Positions 7,600 through 16,141 of a stretch of DNA of 64,000 bases are shown here, one piece after another. Within the stretch, counting starts at the first letter, position 1; each line of letters opens with the position of its first letter. This DNA is from Spirochaetales bacterium (GTDB lineage Bacteria > Spirochaetota > Spirochaetia > UBA9216), in the NCBI GenBank assembly GCA_016342585.1, contig JAEINK010000002.1, forward strand, positions 1 through 64,000. The letters are read 5' to 3'. The position numbers were made by a program, and so were the translations under genes. The notes under the pieces were generated by a model. It had not been told where the DNA came from. It saw only the letters and a program-made list of their open reading frames with translations, and ran no database searches.

Positions 7600-8892
7600 A
7601 TGTTTGCGAAGGTCAGGAAATCGAATTTATCCGGTGAGGTTCTCATTCCCGGTTCCAAATCACATATGATTCGTTCCCTCTATTTTGGTGCCCTGGGAAA
7701 GGGGCGATCAATTATTAGAAATCCTGTCCGTTCCCAGGATTCCCTCTCTGCTGCCGGTATAATCCGTGCTCTTGGAATACAGTTGGATATGAGCCGAGAT
7801 GATTACTGGACCCTTGATGGGGGAACCCTTTCACTGCCTGAGGATATTATTAATGTGGGGAATTCCGGAACATCTATGACCCTTGGTTCCGCACTGGCGG
7901 CTTCATTGGATGGACGATCTGTTTTTACGGGTGATGAACAGATTCGCAACAGGCCTATCCAGCCTGTTCTGGACGCCCTTTCCCAGTTGGGGGCAAAAGG
8001 GTTTACTATCAGAGACAATGATTCCCCCCCCTTCATGCTGGAGGGGCCTCTCCGGGGAGGGATTACCCGGGTAGAGGGCTTAAACTCCCAGTATGTCAGT
8101 TCGGCAATTCTGGCGGCGACACTGGCAGAAAAGGAGAGTGAGATCCTTGTAAACGCGGCTAATGAAACTCCTTATATTGAAATGACCCTTCAATGGATGC
8201 GTTTTCTGGGGGTTGAGATTGATTCTTCCGAGGATTATAACCGATACCTTGTCAGGGCTGGTCAGACTTACAGTTCCTTTGACAGAGCTGTTCCCGCCGA
8301 TTTCTCTTCGGCTTCCTTCATGCTTATAGGAGCTGCGATTACAGACTCTTTCCTGCGTCTGGATGGGCTTGATATGGATGATGTACAGGGGGATAAGATA
8401 CTTATTGATATTCTTCTGGATATGGGGGCCGATATTTCGATTAAGAAAAATGGGGCTGAAGGTATTTTTGTTTCGGGGGGGAGATCCCTTAAAGGTCGAC
8501 TGATCGACTGTTCTTCCACCCCGGATTCAGTGCCCATCCTTTCTGTGCTTGGGTGTTTTGCCGCGGGGGAGACTCGGTTATATAATATTGAGAGCTCCAG
8601 AATCAAGGAGACAGACAGGCCACTGTTAATGGTTAAAGAGCTTTCAAAGATGGGGGCGGATATAGAACTTCTCGGTGATGAGCTTGTTATAAGAAACAGC
8701 ACGCTTGCAGGTGCTGAGGTTGAAAGTTATGGAGATCATCGGATAGCCATGGCACTATGTATGGCCGGTCTTATTGCCTCCGGGGAGACTCTGATCAACA
8801 GGATAGAATCAGCGGCCGTCTCTTATCCTGGATTCGATGGCTCCCTTAGATCTCTTGGTGCTGATGTTGAGTATCTGGGAGAGCGGGATTAA
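7600..8892 (+). CDS. aroA: 3-phosphoshikimate 1-carboxyvinyltransferase (EPSP synthase)
   Basis: AroA joins phosphoenolpyruvate to shikimate 3-phosphate in the shikimate pathway. The 430-residue protein has the conserved GSKSH (18-22, catalytic-site lysine), GNSGT (87-91), RNRPIQPVLDAL (from 116), LNSQYVSSAIL, ESSRIKETDR and a late SYGDHRIAMALC, in the right order for both halves of the inverse alpha/beta barrel. GNSGTS in place of the class I GNAGT suggests a class II-like enzyme. GGAG precedes the ATG by seven bases. No other aromatic pathway gene is adjacent, so it appears monocistronic. Confidence 0.93.
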   Translation: MFAKVRKSNLSGEVLIPGSKSHMIRSLYFGALGKGRSIIRNPVRSQDSLSAAGIIRALGIQLDMSRDDYWTLDGGTLSLPEDIINVGNSGTSMTLGSALAASLDGRSVFTGDEQIRNRPIQPVLDALSQLGAKGFTIRDNDSPPFMLEGPLRGGITRVEGLNSQYVSSAILAATLAEKESEILVNAANETPYIEMTLQWMRFLGVEIDSSEDYNRYLVRAGQTYSSFDRAVPADFSSASFMLIGAAITDSFLRLDGLDMDDVQGDKILIDILLDMGADISIKKNGAEGIFVSGGRSLKGRLIDCSSTPDSVPILSVLGCFAAGETRLYNIESSRIKETDRPLLMVKELSKMGADIELLGDELVIRNSTLAGAEVESYGDHRIAMALCMAGLIASGETLINRIESAAVSYPGFDGSLRSLGADVEYLGERD

Positions 8893-8983
8893 CTGAAGAA
8901 TTATCTTTAATTTCCTTGATTTCAGCAGTTTAAACATGTAAAATTCTAATTACTAAAAAAATGGATTTAACAAGGGATGTAAG

Positions 8984-11107
8984 ATGGTTTTCTTTAAAAA
9001 AATATTCTTTAAACTCACCGAATCCAAAATTTATTCGATAGATGATGGATTACGATTCTGGCAGGAACGGGTACTTAACCGGATTCTTTTCTTCGCATTT
9101 ATCCTGGGTTTTCCTGTCTTAATTCCCAGTTTTATCCTCTCTATTGTTCAGGGTTTTTATACTGTAGCCGTGGTTGATATGTGTATATATATCATCGTCG
9201 TCCTGCTTTTTTTTATGAAAAAAATACCCTATTCTATAAGGGCCTTCACTTTTATTTTTTTAAGTTTTTTATTGGGAATCGTACTTCTATCGGTTCTCAA
9301 GGAATCCGGAGCCGGTGCGGTTTGGTTATTCTTTGCTCCTGTTTTAACTGCCATTTTAATTGGAAGTAAAGCCTCCATCGTGGCTCTGTTTCTGAATTTT
9401 CTGATAATCCTCATCTCTGGAGGGATGATTTACAGTTCATATAGTGTGCCTGCCGAATCCTTGAATTTTCTTTTTAGGTGGGGTGTTATTGGTTTGAACT
9501 TCATGCTGTTGAATATCCTTTCAACCGTCAGTATTCCTGCAGTTTTCATGGGGCTTCAATCCTCCATCCAGGCACAGAAGACCTCCAGGATGAAGTACCT
9601 CCGTATTTTTAACAATATCCTGGATGTCTATTTTGAAATTTCTCTTGATGGTACCATTCTTGAGATCACCCCTTCTGCTGCCGGATTTTTTGAAACCGAC
9701 TATAAGGAGCTTATCGGAAGATCAATTTTTGATTTTTCAAGTACTGATTTGAAGGATTTTATGTCAATCGTTCGTGAAGAGGGGAGTGTCGAAAACTATG
9801 AGGATTGGATTGAAACCGAAAAGGGGCGCCAGCGATTTATATCACTGAAGGCCAGGCTGATCAAGGATGACCCGGGCAGGAATCCCAGTATTATTGGTTT
9901 GATACGGGATACCACTGTGCTCAAAAAAGTTGAGAAGGAAAAAAAGGCTCTTGAAGAGAGACTTATTCGTTCCGAGAAAATGGAAACCCTCGGGCTGCTT
10001 GCCGGTGGTGTGGCTCACGATTTAAATAATATTCTTTCGGCTATAATCGCCTATCCTGACATGATGTTGTCGGAGCTTGATGATGAAAACCCTCATAAGG
10101 TGTACCTCAAAGCAATGATGGAGTCCGGAGAGAAAGCGGCCGCTATACTCGATGACCTGTTAAGTCTTGCCCGGAGAGGGATTATTATTCGAGATACCCT
10201 GGATCTGAATTTGGTGATCAGTAAGTTCATCAGTTCTCCTGAATGCAAAAATCTTATATCCAATCATCCGAATACACATTTGAAAATGCTTTTGAATGCC
10301 GAATCTTCTAATGTTCTTGGGTCAGCATTTCATTTACATAAACTGATCATGAATCTGGTTTCGAATGCAGTGGAATCCCAGTCGAATGGTGGAATAGTCT
10401 CTATTCAAACATCAACCCTCTATGATTATGAGGGGGATACTGACCTGGGTCCTATTCCTTTAAACGACTATATTGTTCTGAAGGTTGAGGATCAGGGAGA
10501 TGGTATTCGTCCCGAAGATTTATCGAAAATATTTGAACCTTTTTTTACCAGGAAGGTTATGGGCCGAAGCGGTACTGGTCTGGGTATGGCTGTTGTCTGG
10601 GGGACCGTACAGGATCACAAGGGATTTATTAACATCACAAGTGAAATAGAGTTGGGAACCTCCATTCAAATCTATTTACCTCTTTCCAGGAGTACTTCCC
10701 GGTCGTCAGATGAAAATTGGAGTATGGAGGATTTTTTGGGAAAAGGGGAGATCGTCCTCATCGTCGATGATCAGGAGGAGCAGCGTGAAATTAATAGTCT
10801 GCTACTTAAGAAGCTTCTTTACAATACCCTAACAGTTCCCAGCGGGGAGGCCGCCATAGAGCTTCTGAAAGAGAAGAAGATCGATCTTGTTTTAATGGAT
10901 ATGATTATGGATCCAGGTATAAATGGAATAGAGACCTTTATGAAAATTAAGAAGAACAACCCCTCTCAGAAGGTCATCCTTTTAAGTGGATATGCAGAAA
11001 ACACAAAGGTGGATGAAGCTCTGGAGCTTGGTGTTAAAGATTTTTTGAAGAAACCCTGCACCTTGAAACAGTTAAGCCGATCCATCCGTAAAGTTCTGGA
11101 TAGCTGA
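8984..11107 (+). CDS. Membrane hybrid histidine kinase (PAS-HisKA-HATPase-REC)
   Basis: A 707-residue sensor. Residues about 25-190 form six hydrophobic segments, followed by a PAS domain (about 205-310, DVYFEISLDGTILEITPSA), a short coiled coil, and a HisKA domain with GGVAHDLNNIL (phospho-acceptor His near 345). A HATPase domain carries NAVES, DQGDGI and GTGLGMAVVWG. A C-terminal receiver domain from about residue 588 has VDDQEEQ, acceptor Asp in LVLMDMIMD and a KKP lysine. It would pass a membrane or cytoplasmic signal within one polypeptide. No separate partner regulator is adjacent; the next gene is a membrane-anchored LuxR-type protein. Confidence 0.9.
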   Translation: MVFFKKIFFKLTESKIYSIDDGLRFWQERVLNRILFFAFILGFPVLIPSFILSIVQGFYTVAVVDMCIYIIVVLLFFMKKIPYSIRAFTFIFLSFLLGIVLLSVLKESGAGAVWLFFAPVLTAILIGSKASIVALFLNFLIILISGGMIYSSYSVPAESLNFLFRWGVIGLNFMLLNILSTVSIPAVFMGLQSSIQAQKTSRMKYLRIFNNILDVYFEISLDGTILEITPSAAGFFETDYKELIGRSIFDFSSTDLKDFMSIVREEGSVENYEDWIETEKGRQRFISLKARLIKDDPGRNPSIIGLIRDTTVLKKVEKEKKALEERLIRSEKMETLGLLAGGVAHDLNNILSAIIAYPDMMLSELDDENPHKVYLKAMMESGEKAAAILDDLLSLARRGIIIRDTLDLNLVISKFISSPECKNLISNHPNTHLKMLLNAESSNVLGSAFHLHKLIMNLVSNAVESQSNGGIVSIQTSTLYDYEGDTDLGPIPLNDYIVLKVEDQGDGIRPEDLSKIFEPFFTRKVMGRSGTGLGMAVVWGTVQDHKGFINITSEIELGTSIQIYLPLSRSTSRSSDENWSMEDFLGKGEIVLIVDDQEEQREINSLLLKKLLYNTLTVPSGEAAIELLKEKKIDLVLMDMIMDPGINGIETFMKIKKNNPSQKVILLSGYAENTKVDEALELGVKDFLKKPCTLKQLSRSIRKVLDS

Positions 11108-11125
11108 AGATTAGGGTATAAAAAA

Positions 11126-11167
11126 GGGACTGTCGTCCTGCCAGACAGTCCCATTACAGTTTTTTTG
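11126..11167 (+). terminator. Terminator behind the hybrid kinase gene
   Basis: GGGACTGTC (11126-11134) pairs perfectly with GACAGTCCC (11144-11152) around a nine-base loop. An interrupted T-rich tail ends in seven or more T residues by 11167. The run of A before the stem could also let it work on the other strand. Confidence 0.75.
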
Positions 11168-11409
11168 TAATATTCAATTTTATTTATTTATTAACTATTT
11201 TACCTTTCTACAACTTTTTACTCTTATTGATTAAAATTATAGGCAGCAAAACCGGAATACACAACTGGCTATTTGTGGCTATTTTGTTGTTTTATTCCAA
11301 TTAAACCTCTTTTTATTACGTTTCCTCTATATTGGTTGTATATCTATGAATATTTCTACATTAAAATCTAATTAATAGAATAACGAATCATATAAGGAGA
11401 TTATCAGAA
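11168..11409. other. AT-rich intergenic stretch before the LuxR-type gene
   Basis: About 240 bases, AT-rich, with no coding frame of note and no RNA fold I recognise. It must hold the promoter of the LuxR-type membrane regulator. The only clear signal is AAGGAG at about 11394-11399, ahead of the TTG start. Confidence 0.4.
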
Positions 11410-12261
11410 TTGAACGGTGAGATAATAAAGAAAACTCATGTCGTTATAACCGTTTTCGGGGGGATTGTCTGTCTCCTGCATATTTTTCTCACTTTCTATA
11501 GAAGAGGTTTTCCGGGGAAACCTATATTTATCGATGTTATTTTGCCCCTGATAATATTCATCATTCTCCTGTTATTGAACATTCCGCTCCGGAGATCTTC
11601 CAGAAAATCTATTTTCATAACAGCATATTTTCATGTGATTTTCATTATAATAATTGCAATTTTAGCGATCATACATCGTTTTGACGGGATGTATGGTATT
11701 GGTTTATATTTTCTGGGAGGGTACCTTGCTGTTCAATATGATCTTGTCCCGAAGTACAGGAAGGTCGCCGCTTCTCTCTATTTTGTTTTTGTGATCATTA
11801 TCATTGAGATATCTGCTTTCTTGTCAAACGGCAGCCCTTCTTTGGCGGTGGATGCCTTTGTATTCATTGCTTTTTTTTACGTATTAATTATTTCGCTTGA
11901 TTATTTCCGGGTAAAGAAAATTACTCATGAAAACAGTGAGTTGAAGTCTGAACGGGATGAGCTTGAAAGCAAATACCGATCTGCTGCCGATTTGGATAAT
12001 TATATTGAACTTCCTGGACTCCTCTCCCACCGGCAGATGGAGATTGCGGAACTCATATTTTCAGAGGGTGGGAGTGATAAAGAGAATGCCTCGGAACTGG
12101 GGATTTCTATCAATACCTATAGGAATCATTTAAAGGAGATAAGGCAGACCCTAAAAGTGGGGAATAGGATAGAGCTGTTAAATAAGATTCGCCCATACTT
12201 TCTTTTGCAGTCGCAGTCGCAGTCGCAGTCGCAGTCGCAGTCGCAGTCGGATAAAGATTGA
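11410..12261 (+). CDS. Membrane-anchored LuxR-type (HTH) regulator with Ser-Gln repeat tail
   Basis: A 283-residue protein. The N-terminal 175 residues make about six membrane segments, then comes a short coiled coil (ENSELKSERDELESKYRS), then a helix-turn-helix segment (LLSHRQMEIAELIFSEGGS, SELGISINTYRNHLKEI) resembling LuxR/GerE or FixJ output domains. It probably responds to a membrane signal and binds DNA directly, a one-component architecture. TTG is taken as the start, since AAGGAG lies upstream and no nearby ATG is in frame. The last residues are six Ser-Gln dipeptides plus SDKD, coded by a perfect DNA repeat, so tail length may vary between strains. Confidence 0.7.
   Translation: MNGEIIKKTHVVITVFGGIVCLLHIFLTFYRRGFPGKPIFIDVILPLIIFIILLLLNIPLRRSSRKSIFITAYFHVIFIIIIAILAIIHRFDGMYGIGLYFLGGYLAVQYDLVPKYRKVAASLYFVFVIIIIEISAFLSNGSPSLAVDAFVFIAFFYVLIISLDYFRVKKITHENSELKSERDELESKYRSAADLDNYIELPGLLSHRQMEIAELIFSEGGSDKENASELGISINTYRNHLKEIRQTLKVGNRIELLNKIRPYFLLQSQSQSQSQSQSQSDKD
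12211..12249 (+). repeat. Hexanucleotide microsatellite (TCGCAG)6.5 in coding sequence
   Basis: Six perfect tandem copies of TCGCAG plus a half copy, preceded by a degenerate TTGCAG unit, inside the 3' end of the LuxR-type gene. Each unit encodes Ser-Gln and keeps the frame, so slippage would lengthen or shorten the protein tail by two residues per unit without breaking it. Confidence 0.95.
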
Positions 12262-12287
12262 GTTGAGAATATCCTGTCGGTATAAAA

Positions 12288-12316
12288 AAAGGACCCCCGT
12301 CAACCGGAGGTCCTTT
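12288..12316. terminator. Bidirectional terminator between LuxR-type gene and acyl-CoA dehydrogenase
   Basis: AAAGGACCCCCG (12288-12299) pairs with CGGAGGTCCTTT (12305-12316) with one mismatch and a five-base loop. A-runs lie on the left (12284-12290) and T-rich sequence on the right, so it can end both convergent transcripts. Confidence 0.75.
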
Positions 12317-12336
12317 ACTTTTAATGAATAGTCTCT

Positions 12337-14052
12337 TTATCTCTTTCCAATAATCTCTTCATAATTTTTAAGAAGTTCATAATTCTCGGTGGTGATGAAT
12401 TTCATATTCATTTCGACTTGTGTAAGCATCCTGGTAATGAATGTAGATGCGACTTTTTTCTTTCGATCATCCCTCTCTCCATCTCTCAGGAGGAGATAGG
12501 CAATGATGATATTGGTAGCCATTTCTACTAACCTCCTTGAATGGTAGGTTGTAAAAGTCTGATCCTTCTTCTCTGTGACGAACTTACGGGTCTCCTCAAA
12601 ATACTCCCTAGCCTTTCTAATGGTGACAAGCATTTCTTCCCCATAGGTGTGCTCTGAGGCATCATACTCATCCATTATGGAGGAGGCTGTACCGGAGGTA
12701 ACCCCACCAATTGCCGCAACGATCTGAAGCTGGGTGGTCCCTTCATAGATATTGGTGATCCGTGCGTCTCTTGTATGCCGTTCTACATTAAACTCTTTCA
12801 TATAACCTGTACCACCGTGTATCTGGAGGGCATCGTAGGTTACCTTATTTGACATTTCCGTATTGAAAGCCTTTACCATGGGGGTAAAGAGGTTCGCCAG
12901 TTTTGTATACTTCTTTTTTTCCGCCAGGACTTCACCTTTGCGTTCCGGATATTTCTCTGAGAATTCTTCGAAACCTTCCTTAAGGTCAACAAAGCGTGCC
13001 GTTTCATAGAGGAGGGTTCGGCCCGCTTCAAGGGATATTTTCATCTCGGTAAGCATTTCAAAAATGGGGGGAAGGGTTCTTACCGGGGCATCGAACTGGA
13101 TTCGTTTGGCGGCATAGAGATCGGCTTCTCTGTAGGCTGCTTCGGCAATTCCGAGGGCCTGTCCTGCGATGCCAAGTCGGGCTGCGTTCATGAGCCACAT
13201 GGTGTATTTTGTAAGACCACGCTGTCTTTCACCAACCAGGAGGGCCGGGGCATTATTGAACTGAAGTTCACATGTGGGTGAGCCGTGGATACCGAGTTTG
13301 TTCTCGATCCTTCGGATAACCATATGCTCATCCCTTTCATAGAGGAAGAAGGAGAGCCCCCGGGCACCCCGGGCGTTCTCTTCACTTTTGGCCAGAACAA
13401 GCCCGAGGGATCCGTTTCCATTGGTGATGAATCTCTTTACACCATTTAGATACCATTTTCCGTCCTCACCCTGGGTTGCCTTGAGGGCAACAGCCTGCAG
13501 ATCGGAACCTGCGTCCGGTTCTGTCAGGATCATGGAAGATCCTGATTCACCAGAGGTTAGCCTGGGGAGGTACTCTCTTTTTTGTTCTTCGGAACCAAAT
13601 TTATTCAAAGTTTCGGCGATATCCTGCTGGAGACCAAAGTTAAGGAAGGAACCGTCGGCTCTGGATACGATCTCTGCTGCAACTGATAGAATTGTAGTGG
13701 GAAAGTTTAACCCACCGTACTCTCTGGGAACACAAAACCCCATCAAATCTGCCTGGGCAAACATATCCATGACTTCCTTGGTTCCCTTGGCCAGCTGTAC
13801 TTCTCCGTCGACAAGTTTTACACCCTCTTCATCGATTTCGGCGGCTCTGGGTTCAAGGTGTTCACCACAGATCTCTCCGATTATCTCGAGGACTTTGAAA
13901 TAATTCTCTTTTGTATCTTCAATATCTTCAGGAGCATGAGGAAACTTATCCTTATGCTTGAACTCATCTTCCTTGAGTTCGATTAGTCTGTCGAGATCGA
14001 GGTGTTTCAGATGAAACAGAATATCTTCATTATCAAGTAAAAAATTTTCCAC
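12337..14052 (-). CDS. Acyl-CoA dehydrogenase, long form
   Basis: A flavin enzyme that would oxidise acyl-CoA to enoyl-CoA, or reduce enoyl-CoA, with the adjacent electron transfer flavoprotein. Family motifs seen are GFCVPREYGGL, SMILTEPDAGSDLQ (FAD/substrate loop), KRFITNG, IHGGTGYMKEFNVER and NIYEGTTQLQIV, whose glutamate is the usual catalytic base. At 571 residues it is longer than the ~380-residue short-chain enzymes: about 35 extra residues at the N-terminus and a C-terminal helical extension of about 110 residues after the active site. It is the last gene of the etfB-etfA-acd operon, ten bases after etfA. Confidence 0.92.
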   Translation of the reverse strand: MENFLLDNEDILFHLKHLDLDRLIELKEDEFKHKDKFPHAPEDIEDTKENYFKVLEIIGEICGEHLEPRAAEIDEEGVKLVDGEVQLAKGTKEVMDMFAQADLMGFCVPREYGGLNFPTTILSVAAEIVSRADGSFLNFGLQQDIAETLNKFGSEEQKREYLPRLTSGESGSSMILTEPDAGSDLQAVALKATQGEDGKWYLNGVKRFITNGNGSLGLVLAKSEENARGARGLSFFLYERDEHMVIRRIENKLGIHGSPTCELQFNNAPALLVGERQRGLTKYTMWLMNAARLGIAGQALGIAEAAYREADLYAAKRIQFDAPVRTLPPIFEMLTEMKISLEAGRTLLYETARFVDLKEGFEEFSEKYPERKGEVLAEKKKYTKLANLFTPMVKAFNTEMSNKVTYDALQIHGGTGYMKEFNVERHTRDARITNIYEGTTQLQIVAAIGGVTSGTASSIMDEYDASEHTYGEEMLVTIRKAREYFEETRKFVTEKKDQTFTTYHSRRLVEMATNIIIAYLLLRDGERDDRKKKVASTFITRMLTQVEMNMKFITTENYELLKNYEEIIGKR

Positions 14053-14062
14053 TGTTAACTCC

Positions 14063-15076
14063 TTATACCCTGGCCTTGTAGGCTTTTATGAAATTGGGGA
14101 TTACCTCTTTTAGATCTCCCACAATTCCATACTGGGCAATACCAAAAATAGGTGCTTCAGGGTCTGAATTGATTGCGATGATTCTTGAGGACTCATCCAT
14201 TCCTGCCCTGTGCTGGATGGAACCTGAGATCCCGCAGGCGATGTAAAGTTTTGGTCTTACGGTTGTTCCTGTCTGACCAACCTGGTGATCGTGATCGATG
14301 TATCCTGCGTCAACTGCCGCTCTGGAAGCGCCAACTTCGGCTCCTATCGTATGGGCGAGATCGTAGATCAATTTAAAGTTTTCCTTTGAACCAACACCTA
14401 CACCCCCGGAAACAATAATCTGCGCACCCTTAAGATCAACAAGTTTTTCTTCCTTGATCCTTTCAATAATCTCGGTGTGGATATCATCGTCGGTGATGAT
14501 TGAATCTACTTTGGTTATTGTTCCTTTTCTCGAGGGATCGGGAGCTTCCATCTTCATAACACCTTCACGAACCGTTGCCATCTGAGGTTTTTTCTCAGGA
14601 GAAACAATGGTGGCAATAATGTTTCCACCGAAGGCTGGTCTGATTTGATAGAGGATGTCTTTGTATTCGGTTCCCTTTTGAACATGATCTCCAATCTGAA
14701 GTTCGGTACAATCGGCCGTTAATCCTACTTTCAAGTTGGAGGCAACCCGGGGTGCGATATCTCTTCCTTCGGTTGTTGCTCCGTAAAGAACGATTTGCGG
14801 TTCTCTATCCTTGATTGTCTGGATCATCAGTTTTGTATAGGGAACCGGTGTGTAGTGAAGGAGTCTCTCATCCTCCACATAGAAAACCTCATCCACACCG
14901 TAGGGAATCAGTTCTCCGGCTGCTTTGGCAACACTTTTTCCGAAAATAGCCGCTGTTACTTCAACGCCTAATTTATTTGCCAGGTCTCTGGCCTTGCAGA
15001 CCAGCTCTAGACTTACATCAGCAATCTTTCCATCTTCCTGCTGAATAAATACCATTACACTATTTGCTGTACTCAT
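14063..15076 (-). CDS. etfA: Electron transfer flavoprotein alpha subunit
   Basis: The alpha subunit binds FAD and forms a heterodimer with EtfB. The C-terminal FAD-binding region is clear: IIVSGGVGVGSKENFKLIYDLA, AVDAGYIDHDHQVGQTGTTVRP, LYIACGISGSIQHRAGM and IAINSDPEAPIFGIAQYGIVGDL, which matches the ETF_alpha signature. Two ATG codons are adjacent. GGGGGAG lies one base from the first and four from the second, so I prefer the second (15076). Eight bases separate it from etfB upstream. There is no ferredoxin-like N-terminal extension. Confidence 0.93.
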   Translation of the reverse strand: MSTANSVMVFIQQEDGKIADVSLELVCKARDLANKLGVEVTAAIFGKSVAKAAGELIPYGVDEVFYVEDERLLHYTPVPYTKLMIQTIKDREPQIVLYGATTEGRDIAPRVASNLKVGLTADCTELQIGDHVQKGTEYKDILYQIRPAFGGNIIATIVSPEKKPQMATVREGVMKMEAPDPSRKGTITKVDSIITDDDIHTEIIERIKEEKLVDLKGAQIIVSGGVGVGSKENFKLIYDLAHTIGAEVGASRAAVDAGYIDHDHQVGQTGTTVRPKLYIACGISGSIQHRAGMDESSRIIAINSDPEAPIFGIAQYGIVGDLKEVIPNFIKAYKARV

Positions 15077-15087
15077 CATACTCCCCC

Positions 15088-15918
15088 TTAACCCAGTGTG
15101 TGGTCGGCTATAAGCTCGTGAACCATTTCCGAGATACCAGCCTCTGTATTTTCGATTATCTTGATATCACCGGCGGTAAGAACAACCGACTGGATTGCCT
15201 TCACCTTTGTGGGGGAACCGGATAACCCGCACTGCTCGGGATCCGCTTTGATATCCTGAATATTCCATACATGGACAACATCACTGGGAGTTTCCATGGA
15301 CACTTTCTTGTATGCCATAACCTTCATGGCTGAAGGAGGCCGGGGAACATAACCTTCGTCTGTGAATGTGATGAGTACAGGAAATGGGGTTCTTACAACT
15401 TCAAAACCACCCTCAATGGAGCGTCTTGCAGTCATACTCTTCCCTTCGGGATCAATGTTCTTGATCTCCGAGACACAGGTGATCTGGTTCATTGAAAGCT
15501 TTTCAGCTGTCTGTGGACCAACCTGCGCCGTATCTCCGTCAATGGCCTGACGGCCTGCAAAGATTATGTCGTAATTCCCGATTTTCTCGATGGCGCATTT
15601 TAGAGCATATGAGGTTGCCAGGGTGTCGGCCCCCGCGAATCCTCTATCGGAAACAAGGGCTGCGAAATCTGCGCCCCTGTACAGACACTCTTTAAGTACT
15701 TCTATGGCCGCCGGGGGACCCATGCTTATTACATTAACTTTTGTTCCCGGAAATTCATCTTTCAGCTGCAAGGCTGCTTCCAACGCGAAGAGATCCTCCG
15801 GGTTAAATACGGCCGGCAGGGCGGCTCTATTTACTGTGCCGTCTTCCTTCATCGCATCACCGGTGATGTTCTGCGTGTCAGGCACCTGTTTTACCAAAAC
15901 AATCAGGTTAAGACCCAT
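15088..15918 (-). CDS. etfB: Electron transfer flavoprotein beta subunit
   Basis: First gene of the operon. The 276-residue protein starts LNLIVLVKQVPDTQN and carries NPEDLFALEAALQLKDE, VISMGPPAAIEVLKECLYRGAD and FAGRQAIDGDTAQVGPQTAEKL, typical for EtfB, followed by a C-terminal arm that embraces EtfA. It passes electrons between the acyl-CoA dehydrogenase flavin and the respiratory chain, or bifurcates between NADH, ferredoxin and acyl-CoA in anaerobes. The sequence alone does not tell me which. GGAG lies upstream of the ATG. Confidence 0.93.
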   Translation of the reverse strand: MGLNLIVLVKQVPDTQNITGDAMKEDGTVNRAALPAVFNPEDLFALEAALQLKDEFPGTKVNVISMGPPAAIEVLKECLYRGADFAALVSDRGFAGADTLATSYALKCAIEKIGNYDIIFAGRQAIDGDTAQVGPQTAEKLSMNQITCVSEIKNIDPEGKSMTARRSIEGGFEVVRTPFPVLITFTDEGYVPRPPSAMKVMAYKKVSMETPSDVVHVWNIQDIKADPEQCGLSGSPTKVKAIQSVVLTAGDIKIIENTEAGISEMVHELIADHTLG

Positions 15919-16141
15919 TTGTTCCTCCTAAATATGATATTAAAGCGTTTTTCATCTTATTCCCGACTTTAACAGCCGGATGCACCATCATAAATGTAAA
16001 TAGGTTCTATGGCAAGAAAATTGTCGGCCATCGGCCGAATTTAGGTGGAAAAATGTAAGAGTTTCAGGTCATTTGTTATATAGCTATTTCATTAGCATCT
16101 TGTTAGTATATAATTAAAAAAAGAGTGGATACTGAATATAT
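15919..16141. promoter_or_regulatory. Divergent promoter region of the etf operon and SEC-C gene
   Basis: The region holds a TATAAT (16109-16114) reading toward the SEC-C gene, with a poor -35, and a GC-rich inverted repeat TCGGCC-ATC-GGCCGA (16024-16038) in otherwise AT-rich DNA. The latter could be an operator or leader hairpin of etfB. No coding frame is supported here. Confidence 0.4.
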
